This document shows positions 34,714 through 43,055 of a DNA stretch of 64,000 nucleotides, in pieces; position 1 is the stretch's first letter, and the number at the start of each line of letters is the position of its first letter. This DNA is from Rhodospirillaceae bacterium (lineage in GTDB: Bacteria; Pseudomonadota; Alphaproteobacteria; SHVZ01). Made by a program: the position numbers and the translations under genes. The notes below the pieces were generated by a model. It did not search any database, was not told where the DNA came from, and saw only the letters and a program-made list of their open reading frames with translations. The stretch lies in assembly GCA_016792585.1 (NCBI GenBank), contig JAEULB010000118.1, forward strand, positions 41,794-105,793, in the 5' to 3' direction.

Positions 34714-35243
34714 AGGTCCTTCGCCAGGACGGGTCGCACCGGATCGTCCTTCGCCGTCGTGAAGCCGTACGCCCTGAACAGCGCCTCCGGCCCGTTCCAG
34801 AGCTCGCCGGCGTCGCCGGCCGTCCGCTTCGGATAGGCCTCCACGCGCCTCGCGCCGCGCGACGGCAGGTCGTCGAGGATCGTCGTCAGCAGATGGCGTG
34901 CGATCCCACGGCGGCGATGCGCCGGATGGATGAAGAAGCATCCGATCGCCCAGGTTCCGGCATCGGCGGCGAGATCGAACTGGCGCCCGATCTTGACCAG
35001 GCGGTCGCGCGGCAGGGCCTGGCACCAGCCGACCGCCTCTGAATCCGAGAAGGCGAGGTAGCCGTCGAAGACGTTGTTCTTCGTCAGGCTATCGCGCAGC
35101 CCACGGTTCTCTTCGGCGCTGCGCTTGCCCCAGCCGTCCCAGGTCTCGACCCACCAGGCGACGCAGGAGCACCAGCCGGATGTGGCATGCAGCGCGTGAA
35201 AGGCGTCGACGTGCTCGCGGGAGAAGCGTTCGACCCGGATCAC
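34710..35243 (-). CDS. GNAT-family N-acetyltransferase
   Basis: A 177-aa acetyltransferase. The acetyl-CoA loop is HRRRGIARHLLTTILDDL (about 116-133); AWGDAGELWNG-like and PEALFRAYGF segments close the fold. An unusual Cys/Trp-rich N-terminal patch, SGWCSCVAWWVETWDGWG, marks a subgroup of GNATs. It starts at GTG overlapping the stop of the hyfG-like gene, so it is the last gene of the Ehr operon and would be made along with the complex. Modification of a complex subunit is possible but unproven. Confidence 0.85.
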   Translation of the reverse strand: MIRVERFSREHVDAFHALHATSGWCSCVAWWVETWDGWGKRSAEENRGLRDSLTKNNVFDGYLAFSDSEAVGWCQALPRDRLVKIGRQFDLAADAGTWAIGCFFIHPAHRRRGIARHLLTTILDDLPSRGARRVEAYPKRTAGDAGELWNGPEALFRAYGFTTAKDDPVRPVLAKDL

Positions 35244-36697
35244 AGGTCGTGGCCGGCGTAGGAGGCGTTGAAGCTCTTATTGATGAGAGGGAAGTCGGCG
35301 ACGATGTTGCCTTCGACCGCGGCTTCCAGCAGCGGCCATTGGAACCACGACGGATCGCGCGGGTGATATCGCGCGACACGGCCGGCGTCGTCGAGGCGCA
35401 CATAGGCGAAGACGTCGCCGCGGAAGGACTCGACCATCGCGATGCCGTCGCCGCGGCCGGCCGGAAGCTCGACGCGGACCTCGCCGCCGGGCAGGCGCTC
35501 GAGGATCTGGCGGATCAGCCGGAAGGATTGCCGCATCTCCTGGATGCGGATCGTCAGGCGGGCATGGACGTCGGCCTCCAGCGAAAGCGGGACGTCGAAC
35601 TCGAGGCCGTCATAGGGCGGGTAGCCGGGACTCTTGCGGGCGTCGACGGCGCGGCCTGCGGCGCGGCCGACGAAGCCGCCCGCGCCGAAGCGGTGCACCA
35701 GCTCGCTCAAGGTGACGCCGGTCGAGACCGTGCGGTCGAGCAGCGACGGTTTGCTCTCGTAGATCCGGTAGAGGTAGGCGAGGGTTCGTTCGCTGTCGTC
35801 GATCAGGCGGGTGATGCGTGCCGGCGCGTCGGGCGGGAGATCCGCCGAGACTCCGCCGGGAACCACGCGGTCCATCATCAGCCGATGGGCGAAGCTGGTC
35901 TCGCACGCCTGCAGCACGCGTTCGCGCGCCGTCGTCGCATGGGCGTGGATGAGCGCGAAGGATGCGTCGTTGCAGATGGCGGCGAAGTCGCCGAAGTGAT
36001 TGGCGATGCGCTCGAGCTCGGCCATCAGCGCGCGAAGCCAGGCCGCGCGCGCCGGCGCCGGTGTCGCCACCGCCTGCTCGACCGCGCGGGCGAATGCCAG
36101 CGAGTGCGCGACGGTCGAGTCGCCGGAGACGCGGGCGGCGAGCCTTGCCGCCTCGATCGGCGTGCGCCCGATCGTGAGCGCCTCGATTCCCTTGTGGGTA
36201 TAACCCAGCCGCTCCTCGAGCCGGACGATCAGCTCGCCGTTCGCATGGAAGCGGAAATGACCGGGCTCGATGATCCCGGCATGGACCGGCCCTACCGGGA
36301 TCTGATGCACGCCCTCGCCCTCGACCGGCAGGAAGGTGTAGGCGCCGCCGCCATGGTCGAGCCAGGGTCGGAGGTCCGGTGCCTCCTCGGCTTCGATGCC
36401 GTGGATGTCGCGGATCGCGCGTTCGAGCCGGATCGCGCCGGGCCGGACCCGGCCGACCGAGGGGAAGCGGCGGCTCGGTGCCGCGTAGCGGACGAGTCCC
36501 TGGGTGCCGTCGCTCTCGTCGCGAAGGGCGAGGTGGATGTCGGTGCCGTCGGCGAACAGCGCGACCAGCGTCCAGTCCTCCTGCGCCAGCATCGCCAGCA
36601 GGCCCAGCCAGCCGCGGCCATCCAGGCGATGGCGCGGCCAGGGAAGCTCGGCTTCCCTAGGCCCGAGCGTGGCGAGCGCGGGGAGGAGCTGGGTCAT
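35240..36697 (-). CDS. hyfG: HyfG/NuoCD-like large subunit lacking Ni-Fe cysteines (Ehr complex)
   Basis: A 485-aa fusion of a NuoC-like domain (about 1-125) and a NuoD/HyfG-like domain. VGPVHAGIIEPGHFRF and LGYTHKGIEAL are the quinone-site-type strands. In [NiFe]-hydrogenases the L1 motif RxCGxC and the L2 motif DPCxxC hold the metal; here they read RVSGDS (S191, S194) and DPSWFQ (S450, Q453). All four cysteines are lost, so no Ni-Fe site can form. This matches the energy-converting hydrogenase-related (Ehr) group. It overlaps hyfF and GNAT by 4 bp on each side. Confidence 0.9.
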   Translation of the reverse strand: MTQLLPALATLGPREAELPWPRHRLDGRGWLGLLAMLAQEDWTLVALFADGTDIHLALRDESDGTQGLVRYAAPSRRFPSVGRVRPGAIRLERAIRDIHGIEAEEAPDLRPWLDHGGGAYTFLPVEGEGVHQIPVGPVHAGIIEPGHFRFHANGELIVRLEERLGYTHKGIEALTIGRTPIEAARLAARVSGDSTVAHSLAFARAVEQAVATPAPARAAWLRALMAELERIANHFGDFAAICNDASFALIHAHATTARERVLQACETSFAHRLMMDRVVPGGVSADLPPDAPARITRLIDDSERTLAYLYRIYESKPSLLDRTVSTGVTLSELVHRFGAGGFVGRAAGRAVDARKSPGYPPYDGLEFDVPLSLEADVHARLTIRIQEMRQSFRLIRQILERLPGGEVRVELPAGRGDGIAMVESFRGDVFAYVRLDDAGRVARYHPRDPSWFQWPLLEAAVEGNIVADFPLINKSFNASYAGHDL

Positions 36698-38130
36698 CCG
36701 ACCATCTCCGCGACCGACTGGAACCAGGCGACCAGCGGGCCTGGCAGGAAGATGCCGGCGATCAGGATCAGGATCAGATGCGCGTAGACCGGCAGGAGCG
36801 AGCCGGTCAGCGGGCGGCGGTCGCCGTCGGCCTCGCCGAAGGCGATGCCGTGGAGGCGCAGCATCAGCCCGCCGAAGGCGATCAGCAGGCCGAGGAGAAG
36901 CAGCACGCCGAGGATCGGTGCCCTCGGGAAGGTCGAGGTGATCAGCAGGAACTCGCTCATGAACAGGCCGAAGGGCGGCAGTCCTGAGATCGCGACGGTG
37001 CCGGCGACGAGAGCCCATCCGAGCGCCGGGTGGCTCGCGGTCAGGCCCTTGATCTGGTCGATCTGCTGAGACCCCCGCGCCTGGGAGGCGAGGCCGACGG
37101 CGTAGAAGATCGCCGACTTGGTCAGGCTGTGCAGCGCCATATGCAGGAGGCCGGCGAAGTTGGCGAGGGGACCGCCCATGCCGAAGGCGAAGGTGATGAC
37201 GCCCATGTGCTCGATCGAGGAATAGGCAAAGAGCCGCTTGATGTCGCGGCGGCGGTAGAGCATCAGCGCCGCCGTGAACAGCGAGGCGAGGCCCATCGCG
37301 ATCAGCAGCGGTCCCGGCGCCAGCGCGTCGCCATTGGCGGTAAGCAGCATCTTGAAGCGGACGATCGCGTAGAGCGCGACGTTGAGGAGCAAGCCCGAGA
37401 GCACCGCCGAGATCGGCGTCGGGCCTTCGGCATGGGCGTCTGGAAGCCAGGCATGCAGCGGTACGAGTCCGGTCTTGGTGCCATAGCCGATAAGCAGGAA
37501 GACGAAGGCGAGGTTGAGCAGTTCGGGCTCGAAATTTGGCGCCTCGGCGTAGAGCTGGGACCAGGTCAGCGCATCCATGCCCGGCCCCATCGCCTTCTGA
37601 GCGGCGAGGTAGACGAGGATGGTGCCGAAGAGTGCCAGCGCGATGCCGACGGAGCCTAAGATGAAGTACTTCCACGCCGCCTCGAGCGCTGCCCGCGAGC
37701 GATAGAGGCTGACCATGACCACGGTGGTGAGCGTGGCCAGCTCGATCGCCGCCCACATGACGCCGATGTTGTTGGCGATCAGCGCCAGCAGCATGGCGAA
37801 GCTCAGGACCTGGTACATCGCGTGATAGAAGCGGAGATAGGTCGGCGTCAGCCGACCGCTTCCGACCTCGTGCGCGATGTAGCCGGCGGAGAACCAGGCG
37901 GCGGTGAAGGCGACGAACGAGGTCAGCACGATCAGGTAGATGTTGAAGTCGTCGACGAGGGCGAACGGCGTCGGATCAGGCGCCTCGAACGGCAGCAGCA
38001 GAAGCGAGGCGACCAGCGTCGCCAGGGACACGCCGGCGTTGATCCAGCCGCCGAGGCGGTGATCGGGGACTAAGGCGAGCACGGCCGCACCCGCCAGCGG
38101 AATCCCGAGAATCAGGAACAGCGCGTTCAT
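36694..38130 (-). CDS. hyfF: HyfF-like antiporter subunit (Ehr complex)
   Basis: A 478-aa membrane subunit with about 14 helices, homologous to NuoL/M/N and Mrp antiporter subunits. Conserved charges for ion movement are present: Glu in MWAAIELATLTTVVM, Lys in AAWKYFILGSVGIAL, and Lys in GTKTGLVPLHAWLPDAH. HyfF-type genes differ from HyfB by their shorter length. It couples a redox reaction in the peripheral arm to proton or sodium movement. It overlaps hyfE and hyfG by 4 bp. Confidence 0.92.
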   Translation of the reverse strand: MNALFLILGIPLAGAAVLALVPDHRLGGWINAGVSLATLVASLLLLPFEAPDPTPFALVDDFNIYLIVLTSFVAFTAAWFSAGYIAHEVGSGRLTPTYLRFYHAMYQVLSFAMLLALIANNIGVMWAAIELATLTTVVMVSLYRSRAALEAAWKYFILGSVGIALALFGTILVYLAAQKAMGPGMDALTWSQLYAEAPNFEPELLNLAFVFLLIGYGTKTGLVPLHAWLPDAHAEGPTPISAVLSGLLLNVALYAIVRFKMLLTANGDALAPGPLLIAMGLASLFTAALMLYRRRDIKRLFAYSSIEHMGVITFAFGMGGPLANFAGLLHMALHSLTKSAIFYAVGLASQARGSQQIDQIKGLTASHPALGWALVAGTVAISGLPPFGLFMSEFLLITSTFPRAPILGVLLLLGLLIAFGGLMLRLHGIAFGEADGDRRPLTGSLLPVYAHLILILIAGIFLPGPLVAWFQSVAEMVG

Positions 38131-38792
38131 CGCCGCTCCCCGCGGAAGCTCTCGATCGACTGCAGGTCGAGCGTGTCGAAGCGCTCGCGGATGCGGAAGA
38201 AGAAGATCCCGAACAGGATGAAGGCGATCAGGAGCGAGAAGGCGACGCTCATCTCGACCACCAGCGGCATGCCCTTGACCCCGACGGCGGCCAGCACGAG
38301 GCCGTTCTCCAGCGACATGAAACCGACCACCTGGGTGATCGCGTTCCGTCGCGTGATCATCACCAGGAAGCCGATCAGCACGACCGAGAGCGCGATCGCC
38401 AGCGTCTCGCGGGTCAACGCCGCCGAGCTCACGGTTACCGGGAGGACCAGCAGCGTCGCCAGCACGACGAGGCCGACGCCGGCGAGCATGGTCGGGCCGA
38501 TGCCGACCGCGGTCTCCACGGTGCGGTGGATGTCGAGGCGGCGGACGATCCAGTTGAGCGCGATCGGCGCGGCGATGCCCTTCAGGAGGAAGGCGATCGC
38601 CGCGGTCACGTAGAGATGCGGTGCGTCCTGGCTGTAGGCCTGCCAGGCGGCCGCGGCCGCGACTGCCAGCGACTGGAGCGCGAAGGCGCGGAAGACGCCG
38701 AGCAGGCGGCGCTGGTAGAGCACGACGAAGCCCGCAAGCAGAACCGTGGCGCCGGCCAGGTGCGAAAGGTCGTAGGCGATGGTCGAGAACAT
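38127..38792 (-). CDS. hyfE: HyfE-like membrane subunit (Ehr complex)
   Basis: A 221-aa protein with six to seven helices related to NuoK at its C-terminal part. IGFLVMITRRNAITQVVGFMSLENGLVLAAVGVKG has the ENG region with the buried Glu of NuoK, and the tail FFRIRERFDTLDLQSIESFRGERR is HyfE-like. ATG 38792 overlaps the hyfC stop by one base (TGATG), and its own stop overlaps hyfF by 4 bp. It links the antiporter subunits to the membrane arm base. Confidence 0.9.
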   Translation of the reverse strand: MFSTIAYDLSHLAGATVLLAGFVVLYQRRLLGVFRAFALQSLAVAAAAAWQAYSQDAPHLYVTAAIAFLLKGIAAPIALNWIVRRLDIHRTVETAVGIGPTMLAGVGLVVLATLLVLPVTVSSAALTRETLAIALSVVLIGFLVMITRRNAITQVVGFMSLENGLVLAAVGVKGMPLVVEMSVAFSLLIAFILFGIFFFRIRERFDTLDLQSIESFRGERR

Positions 38793-39760
38793 CAGGAGGC
38801 TTCCGTCACGAAGCGGAAGACCACCGCCAGGACCGCCAGGATGAAGGCGCCGCCGAGGAACTCGACGACGCGGAAGACGCGCATCTTGGCGATGGCGAGC
38901 TCGACCGCCGCGATCAGGATCGCCGCAACGAGGAGATGGAGGCCGAACACGGCGATGCCGGCGAGTACCTCCAGGAAGTCGAGGCCGTCCTCGGCGCTGG
39001 CCATGCCCCAGGGCGCGAACAGGGCCGAGATCAGCGAGATGAAGACCAGCAGCTTCAGCATCTGGGCGGCTTCGATCAGCGCCAGGTTGCGTCCCGAATA
39101 TTCGAGGACCATCGCCTCGTGGACCATGGTCAGCTCGAGGTGGGTCGCCGGGTTGTCGACCGGCACGCGGCCGTTCTCGGCGATGGCGACGATCAGGAAC
39201 GCGATCAGCGCCAGCGCCAGCGAGACCTCGACGCCGACGCCGCCGGAGAGCACGAAGCGGGCGATCGCCGGCAGCGCGGTGGTGCCGGCGACCAGCGCCA
39301 GGGCGAAGGCGACCATCAGCACGGCGGGCTCCGCCAGCGAGCCGATCAGCGCCTCGCGACTGGCGCCGATGCCGCCGAAGGCGGTGCCGATGTCGAGCCC
39401 GGCGAGCGACTGGAAGAACCGCGCGGTCGCGATCAGCGCCACGATCGCGATCAGGTCGCCGGCCCGGGCCAGGGGCAGGTCGAGCACGAACATCGGCACC
39501 ATGGCCGCCGCGACCGTCATGATCGAGAAGACGAGATAAGGCGTGACGCGGAAGATCCACGAGGCGTCGTGGGCCAGCACCGTCTCCTTGCGGAGCAGGC
39601 GCAGCAGGTCGCGGTAGGGCTGGATCGGCGAGGGGCCGCGGCGCCCTTGAAGCCGCGACTTGGCGAAGCGGGTCGAGCCCACCAGCAGCGGTGCCGCCGC
39701 CAGCGCGAGGGCGACGTGCAGGAGCTGCAGCAGCAGGGCGGAGATCGCGGCCGGGATCAT
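38792..39760 (-). CDS. hyfC: HyfC/NuoH-like membrane subunit (Ehr complex)
   Basis: A 322-aa, eight-helix protein of the complex I subunit 1/NuoH family. QGRRGPSPIQPYRDLLRLLRKE is the cytoplasmic loop that contacts the small subunit, and ENGRVPVDNPATHLELTMVHEAMVLEYSGR is the hallmark loop of the group 4 hydrogenase type (NPATHLELT in place of the complex I LPEAE). This anchors the peripheral arm to the membrane. Start ATG 39760 overlaps the hyfB stop. Confidence 0.93.
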   Translation of the reverse strand: MIPAAISALLLQLLHVALALAAAPLLVGSTRFAKSRLQGRRGPSPIQPYRDLLRLLRKETVLAHDASWIFRVTPYLVFSIMTVAAAMVPMFVLDLPLARAGDLIAIVALIATARFFQSLAGLDIGTAFGGIGASREALIGSLAEPAVLMVAFALALVAGTTALPAIARFVLSGGVGVEVSLALALIAFLIVAIAENGRVPVDNPATHLELTMVHEAMVLEYSGRNLALIEAAQMLKLLVFISLISALFAPWGMASAEDGLDFLEVLAGIAVFGLHLLVAAILIAAVELAIAKMRVFRVVEFLGGAFILAVLAVVFRFVTEAS

Positions 39761-41763
39761 TGCTGGCCCGCTGCGACGATCAGCAGGAGCGTGACCAGCG
39801 CCGCGAACATCAGCGAGAGGTAGCGGCGGATCGAGAGGAACTGGAGCGCGTTGAGGCGCAGCGTCACCGCCTCGATCGCGCGCCGGACCGGTTCGGCGCC
39901 CCAGTTCCAGGCGGGATCGACCAGCCTGACCTCGAGGTGCGCCGGCCGCGCGTCGCCGGGCGGCGGCATATCGACCGTTTCGCGCGCCTGGAACACCGAT
40001 GTCGCGAAGACGCGACGAAGCGGCTGCGAATAGCCGGAGGCGGTGTATTGGGTCGCCGGGTTGGGATCGGGGAATCCGCAGTCCCAGGCGGCGGCCCGCC
40101 GGCGCCGCTCGGGCCAGATGCGGCCGAGAAACGCCCGCACGCCGAGGGCCATGCCCAGGATCGCCAGGAAGACGAAGAACCCGGCATAGGCCGCCCCGCC
40201 GCTCCCCAGCGGCGAGACGAAGAGCCAGCCGATCGCACCGGCCGGAAGGTCGACGCCGACCACGCCATGCGCCGCCGACTCTGCGAGCTTGAGGCCGATC
40301 ACCGGGAACACGCCGAGGACGAGGCAGGAGCCTGCGAGCAGCGCCAGGCCGGTCAGCATCGAGCCGGTCGGCTCGACCGCCTTCGCCGCCGCCTCCGATC
40401 GGGGCCGGCCGAGGAAGGCGATGCCGAATGCGCGGACGAATCCCGCAGCGGCCAGCGCCGCGGTCAGCGCCAGCGCCGCGCCCGTCAGCGGCACGATCAG
40501 CCGGGGCAGGTTGTCCTGGAGCGACGAGGAGGCGAAGACCGCCTGAAGGATCAGCCATTCCGAGACGAAGCCGTTGAGCGGCGGCAGTCCCGCGGCGGCG
40601 AGCGCGCCCATCAGCATGAACAGGCTGGTGTAGGGCATCCGGCGGACGAGCCCGCCCAGCTTCTCGATGTCGCGCTCGTGCGTGGCTTCGTGGATCACGC
40701 CCGCGCCGCAGAACAACAGGCTCTTGAAGAAGGCGTGGTTGAGCACGTGGGCAAGTGCCGCCGCGAGCGCGAGTGCCGAGAGGTCGAACAGCTCGTTGGC
40801 GCGGAAAGAGAGCGAAAGCCCGAGCGCGAAGACCACCAGCCCGACATTCTCGATGGTCGAGTAGGCGAGGAGGCGCTTCAGGTCGCGTTGCATCAGCGCG
40901 TAGAGGATGCCGAGCAGCGCCGAGAGCGCCCCCGCGACGACCAGCGTCACGCCCCACCACCAGACCGGCGGGCCGACCAGGTCGAAGAGGATGCGTGCGA
41001 GCCCGTAGAGCGCGATCTTGACCATGACGCCGGAAAGCAGTGCCGAGACATGGCTCGGCGCCGCCGGATGGGCGAGCGGAAGCCAGATGTGAAGCGGCAC
41101 CAGCCCCGCCTTGACGCCGCAACCGAGCATTGCCAGCAGCACCGCGACGGTCGCCAGCGCCGGACGCTCGGTCGCCTCCCGCATCGCCGAGAAACGGAAG
41201 TCGCCATCGCCGCCGGCGACTGCGCCGAACGCCAGCAGCAGCAGGAGCAGGCTCAGGCTTGCCATCGCCAGGTAGACGAAGGCGGCGTTCCGGCTCTCGG
41301 CGTCGCGATGGTTGGCCAGCACCAGGAGCCAGGTGGCGACCGACATCAGCTCCCAGGCCAGCAGGAAGACGAAGGCGTCGTTGGCGAGGAGTACCAGATT
41401 GCACGCGGCAAGGAAGACCGGCAGCGGCGCCAGCGCGCGGGCGGGCTCGGCCTGGCGGCGCGCGTAGCCGTCGGCGAAGACCATCACCATCGGCGAGGCG
41501 ATGTTGATCGCTGCCATGAAGAAGCAGGACAGGTCGTCGAGGCGGAAGTGCACGCCGGTCCACGGCAGGCCGAACGGCAGGTCGAGCTCGCTGACGTCGC
41601 CGCCGGCAAGGAGGCGGATCGCGGCCGCGACGCCGAGCGCGAGCGCCATCGCGCCGGTAAGGCCGTGGACCAGCCGGGGTGCCAGGCGGTGCGGGCGAAG
41701 GAAGGGCGCGGCGAGGCCGAGAGCGACGAGGAGGAGGAGACCTAAGAGTGTCAGCGTCAGCAT
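39757..41763 (-). CDS. hyfB: HyfB-like antiporter subunit (Ehr complex)
   Basis: A 668-aa NuoL-like subunit with about 16 helices. Key charges are Glu in LLAWELMSVATWLLV and Lys in MLGCGVKAGLVPLHIWLPLAHP, with SALLSGVMVKIALYG after it. The C-terminal part (RRRAAAWDCGFPDPNPATQYTAS) is the HyfB-specific extension rather than the NuoL lateral helix. ATG 41763 is chosen over GTG 41796 because the hydrophobic first helix starts right after it. It is the first gene of the five-gene coupled operon and is divergent from the peroxiredoxin gene across 174 bp. Confidence 0.92.
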   Translation of the reverse strand: MLTLTLLGLLLLVALGLAAPFLRPHRLAPRLVHGLTGAMALALGVAAAIRLLAGGDVSELDLPFGLPWTGVHFRLDDLSCFFMAAINIASPMVMVFADGYARRQAEPARALAPLPVFLAACNLVLLANDAFVFLLAWELMSVATWLLVLANHRDAESRNAAFVYLAMASLSLLLLLLAFGAVAGGDGDFRFSAMREATERPALATVAVLLAMLGCGVKAGLVPLHIWLPLAHPAAPSHVSALLSGVMVKIALYGLARILFDLVGPPVWWWGVTLVVAGALSALLGILYALMQRDLKRLLAYSTIENVGLVVFALGLSLSFRANELFDLSALALAAALAHVLNHAFFKSLLFCGAGVIHEATHERDIEKLGGLVRRMPYTSLFMLMGALAAAGLPPLNGFVSEWLILQAVFASSSLQDNLPRLIVPLTGAALALTAALAAAGFVRAFGIAFLGRPRSEAAAKAVEPTGSMLTGLALLAGSCLVLGVFPVIGLKLAESAAHGVVGVDLPAGAIGWLFVSPLGSGGAAYAGFFVFLAILGMALGVRAFLGRIWPERRRRAAAWDCGFPDPNPATQYTASGYSQPLRRVFATSVFQARETVDMPPPGDARPAHLEVRLVDPAWNWGAEPVRRAIEAVTLRLNALQFLSIRRYLSLMFAALVTLLLIVAAGQQ

Positions 41764-41937
41764 TCTCTGGGGGCCGATGCGCTCGCGCCGTTTCACTCGA
41801 AGCGTGAGGTTATCGTGGGGGAACGGGCCTTAGCAATCGCGGCCTTGCGCAGGGCGTTAAGGACGGCGATGCTCTCGGTTCGCGAAGGGGCCTTCGGCCC
41901 CTCTTCCCGAGAACCCGAATGAAGAAGCGAGGATGCC

Positions 41938-42420
41938 ATGGCTGTGAAGGTCGGTGACAAGATCCCGGCGGTGAAGGTGAAGCGCAAGACCGCCGACGGC
42001 GTGAAGGATGTCGATATGAGCGAGCTGTTCGCCGGCAAGAAGGCAGTGCTGTTCGCGCTCCCGGGCGCCTTCACGCCGACCTGCTCGGCCAAGCACCTGC
42101 CAGGCTTTGTCGACAAGAACGCCGATCTCAAGAAGAAGGGCGTCGATCTCGTCGCCTGTCTTTCGGTCAACGACGCCTTCGTCATGGACGCCTGGGGTTC
42201 GTCCCAGAACGTCGGTGACAAGGTGGTCATGTTGGCCGACGGCAACGGCGAGTTCACCCGCGCCATGGGCCTCGAGATGGACGGTACCGGCTTCGGCATG
42301 GGCCAGCGCTCCAAGCGCTATGCCATGGTCGTCGACAACGGCGTGGTCAAGTCGCTGGACGTCGAGCAGCCGGGCAAGTTCGAGGTCTCGAGCGTCGAGG
42401 CCGTTCTCGGCAAGCTCTAG
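41938..42420 (+). CDS. Peroxiredoxin of the Prx5 type
   Basis: A 160-aa thiol peroxidase. The active-site motif is ALPGAFTPTCSAKHLPGF with peroxidatic Cys; Arg in GQRSKRYAMVVDNG supports it. Other Prx5 marks are VACLSVNDAFVMDAWG. It reduces H2O2 or alkyl peroxides, usually with glutathione or glutaredoxin. It is 18 bp ahead of the hyfI-like gene on the same strand, and divergent from the hyfB operon, so it is probably co-expressed with a subunit of the membrane complex. The reason for this link is unknown. Confidence 0.92.
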   Translation: MAVKVGDKIPAVKVKRKTADGVKDVDMSELFAGKKAVLFALPGAFTPTCSAKHLPGFVDKNADLKKKGVDLVACLSVNDAFVMDAWGSSQNVGDKVVMLADGNGEFTRAMGLEMDGTGFGMGQRSKRYAMVVDNGVVKSLDVEQPGKFEVSSVEAVLGKL

Positions 42421-42438
42421 CCCAGGCGAGGCGGCGGC

Positions 42439-42966
42439 ATGTGGCGGCTGATCGGACGGGCGCTCGCCGAAGGTCCGGTCACGCTGCCACCACCGCCGCC
42501 GTCGTCCGACGCGCTCGCCGAGCTTGCGGGCCGCGTCGCCAAGGCGGCCCGCGCCCGGCTCGGCCGCAGCCTGGTGATCCGCGAGATCGATGCCGGCTCG
42601 TGCAACGGCTGCGAGCTCGAGATCCTCGCCCTCAACAATCCGGTCTACGACGTCGAGCGCTTCGGCATCCGCTTCGCAGCGAGCCCGCGCCATGCCGACG
42701 TGCTGCTGGTCACCGGTCCCGTCACCCTGAACATGGCCGAGGCCGCGAGGCGCACCTATGAGGCGACGCCGGCACCGAAGTGGGTGGTCGCGGTCGGCGA
42801 TTGCGGGGTCGACGGCGGGTGCTTCAAGGGCGGCGCCGGGGTCGTCGGCGGCGTCGATCGGGTGATCCCGGTGGATCTTCGCATTCCCGGCTGTCCGCCG
42901 AGCCCGGCTCAGCTCCTGGCCGGTCTTCTGGCCCTTCTGCAGAGCGTCGAGCGGCCACTTCCCTGA
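42439..42966 (+). CDS. hyfI: HyfI/NuoB-like [4Fe-4S] small subunit (Ehr complex)
   Basis: A 175-aa protein. Cys ligands of the proximal cluster are C55 and C58 (AGSCNGCELEIL), C122 (VGDCGVDGGCF) and C152 (PGCPPSPAQLL); C128 is an extra Cys. The CxxC spacing is the hydrogenase type, not the adjacent CC of complex I NuoB. It supplies the electron-carrying small subunit of the complex, although it is placed outside the hyfB-hyfG operon on the other strand. No HyfA/HyfH ferredoxin-type subunit is in the window, so electron input stays unknown. Confidence 0.9.
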   Translation: MWRLIGRALAEGPVTLPPPPPSSDALAELAGRVAKAARARLGRSLVIREIDAGSCNGCELEILALNNPVYDVERFGIRFAASPRHADVLLVTGPVTLNMAEAARRTYEATPAPKWVVAVGDCGVDGGCFKGGAGVVGGVDRVIPVDLRIPGCPPSPAQLLAGLLALLQSVERPLP

Positions 42967-42979
42967 GACGGTTCATCCT

Positions 42980-42995
42980 TGTGACGGCGGTCACA
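42980..42995. promoter_or_regulatory. CRP/FNR-type palindrome upstream of the sulfotransferase gene
   Basis: TGTGA-CGGCGG-TCACA is a perfect match to the TGTGA-N6-TCACA dyad of CRP-like activators. It ends 60 bases before the ATG at 43056, and TTGACT follows at 43001. A near-identical site lies at 52883. Confidence 0.5.
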
Positions 42996-43055
42996 GAGGT
43001 TTGACTAAAAAGCAATCAATCTACCCCTGGGTGGTATCTGCCTCGGGGGGACGCG

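Noticed and set aside
35240..36697. Annotation of the HyfG-like gene as a true [NiFe]-hydrogenase
   Set aside because: All four Ni-Fe ligand cysteines are replaced (S191, S194, S450, Q453), so the metal centre cannot be built.
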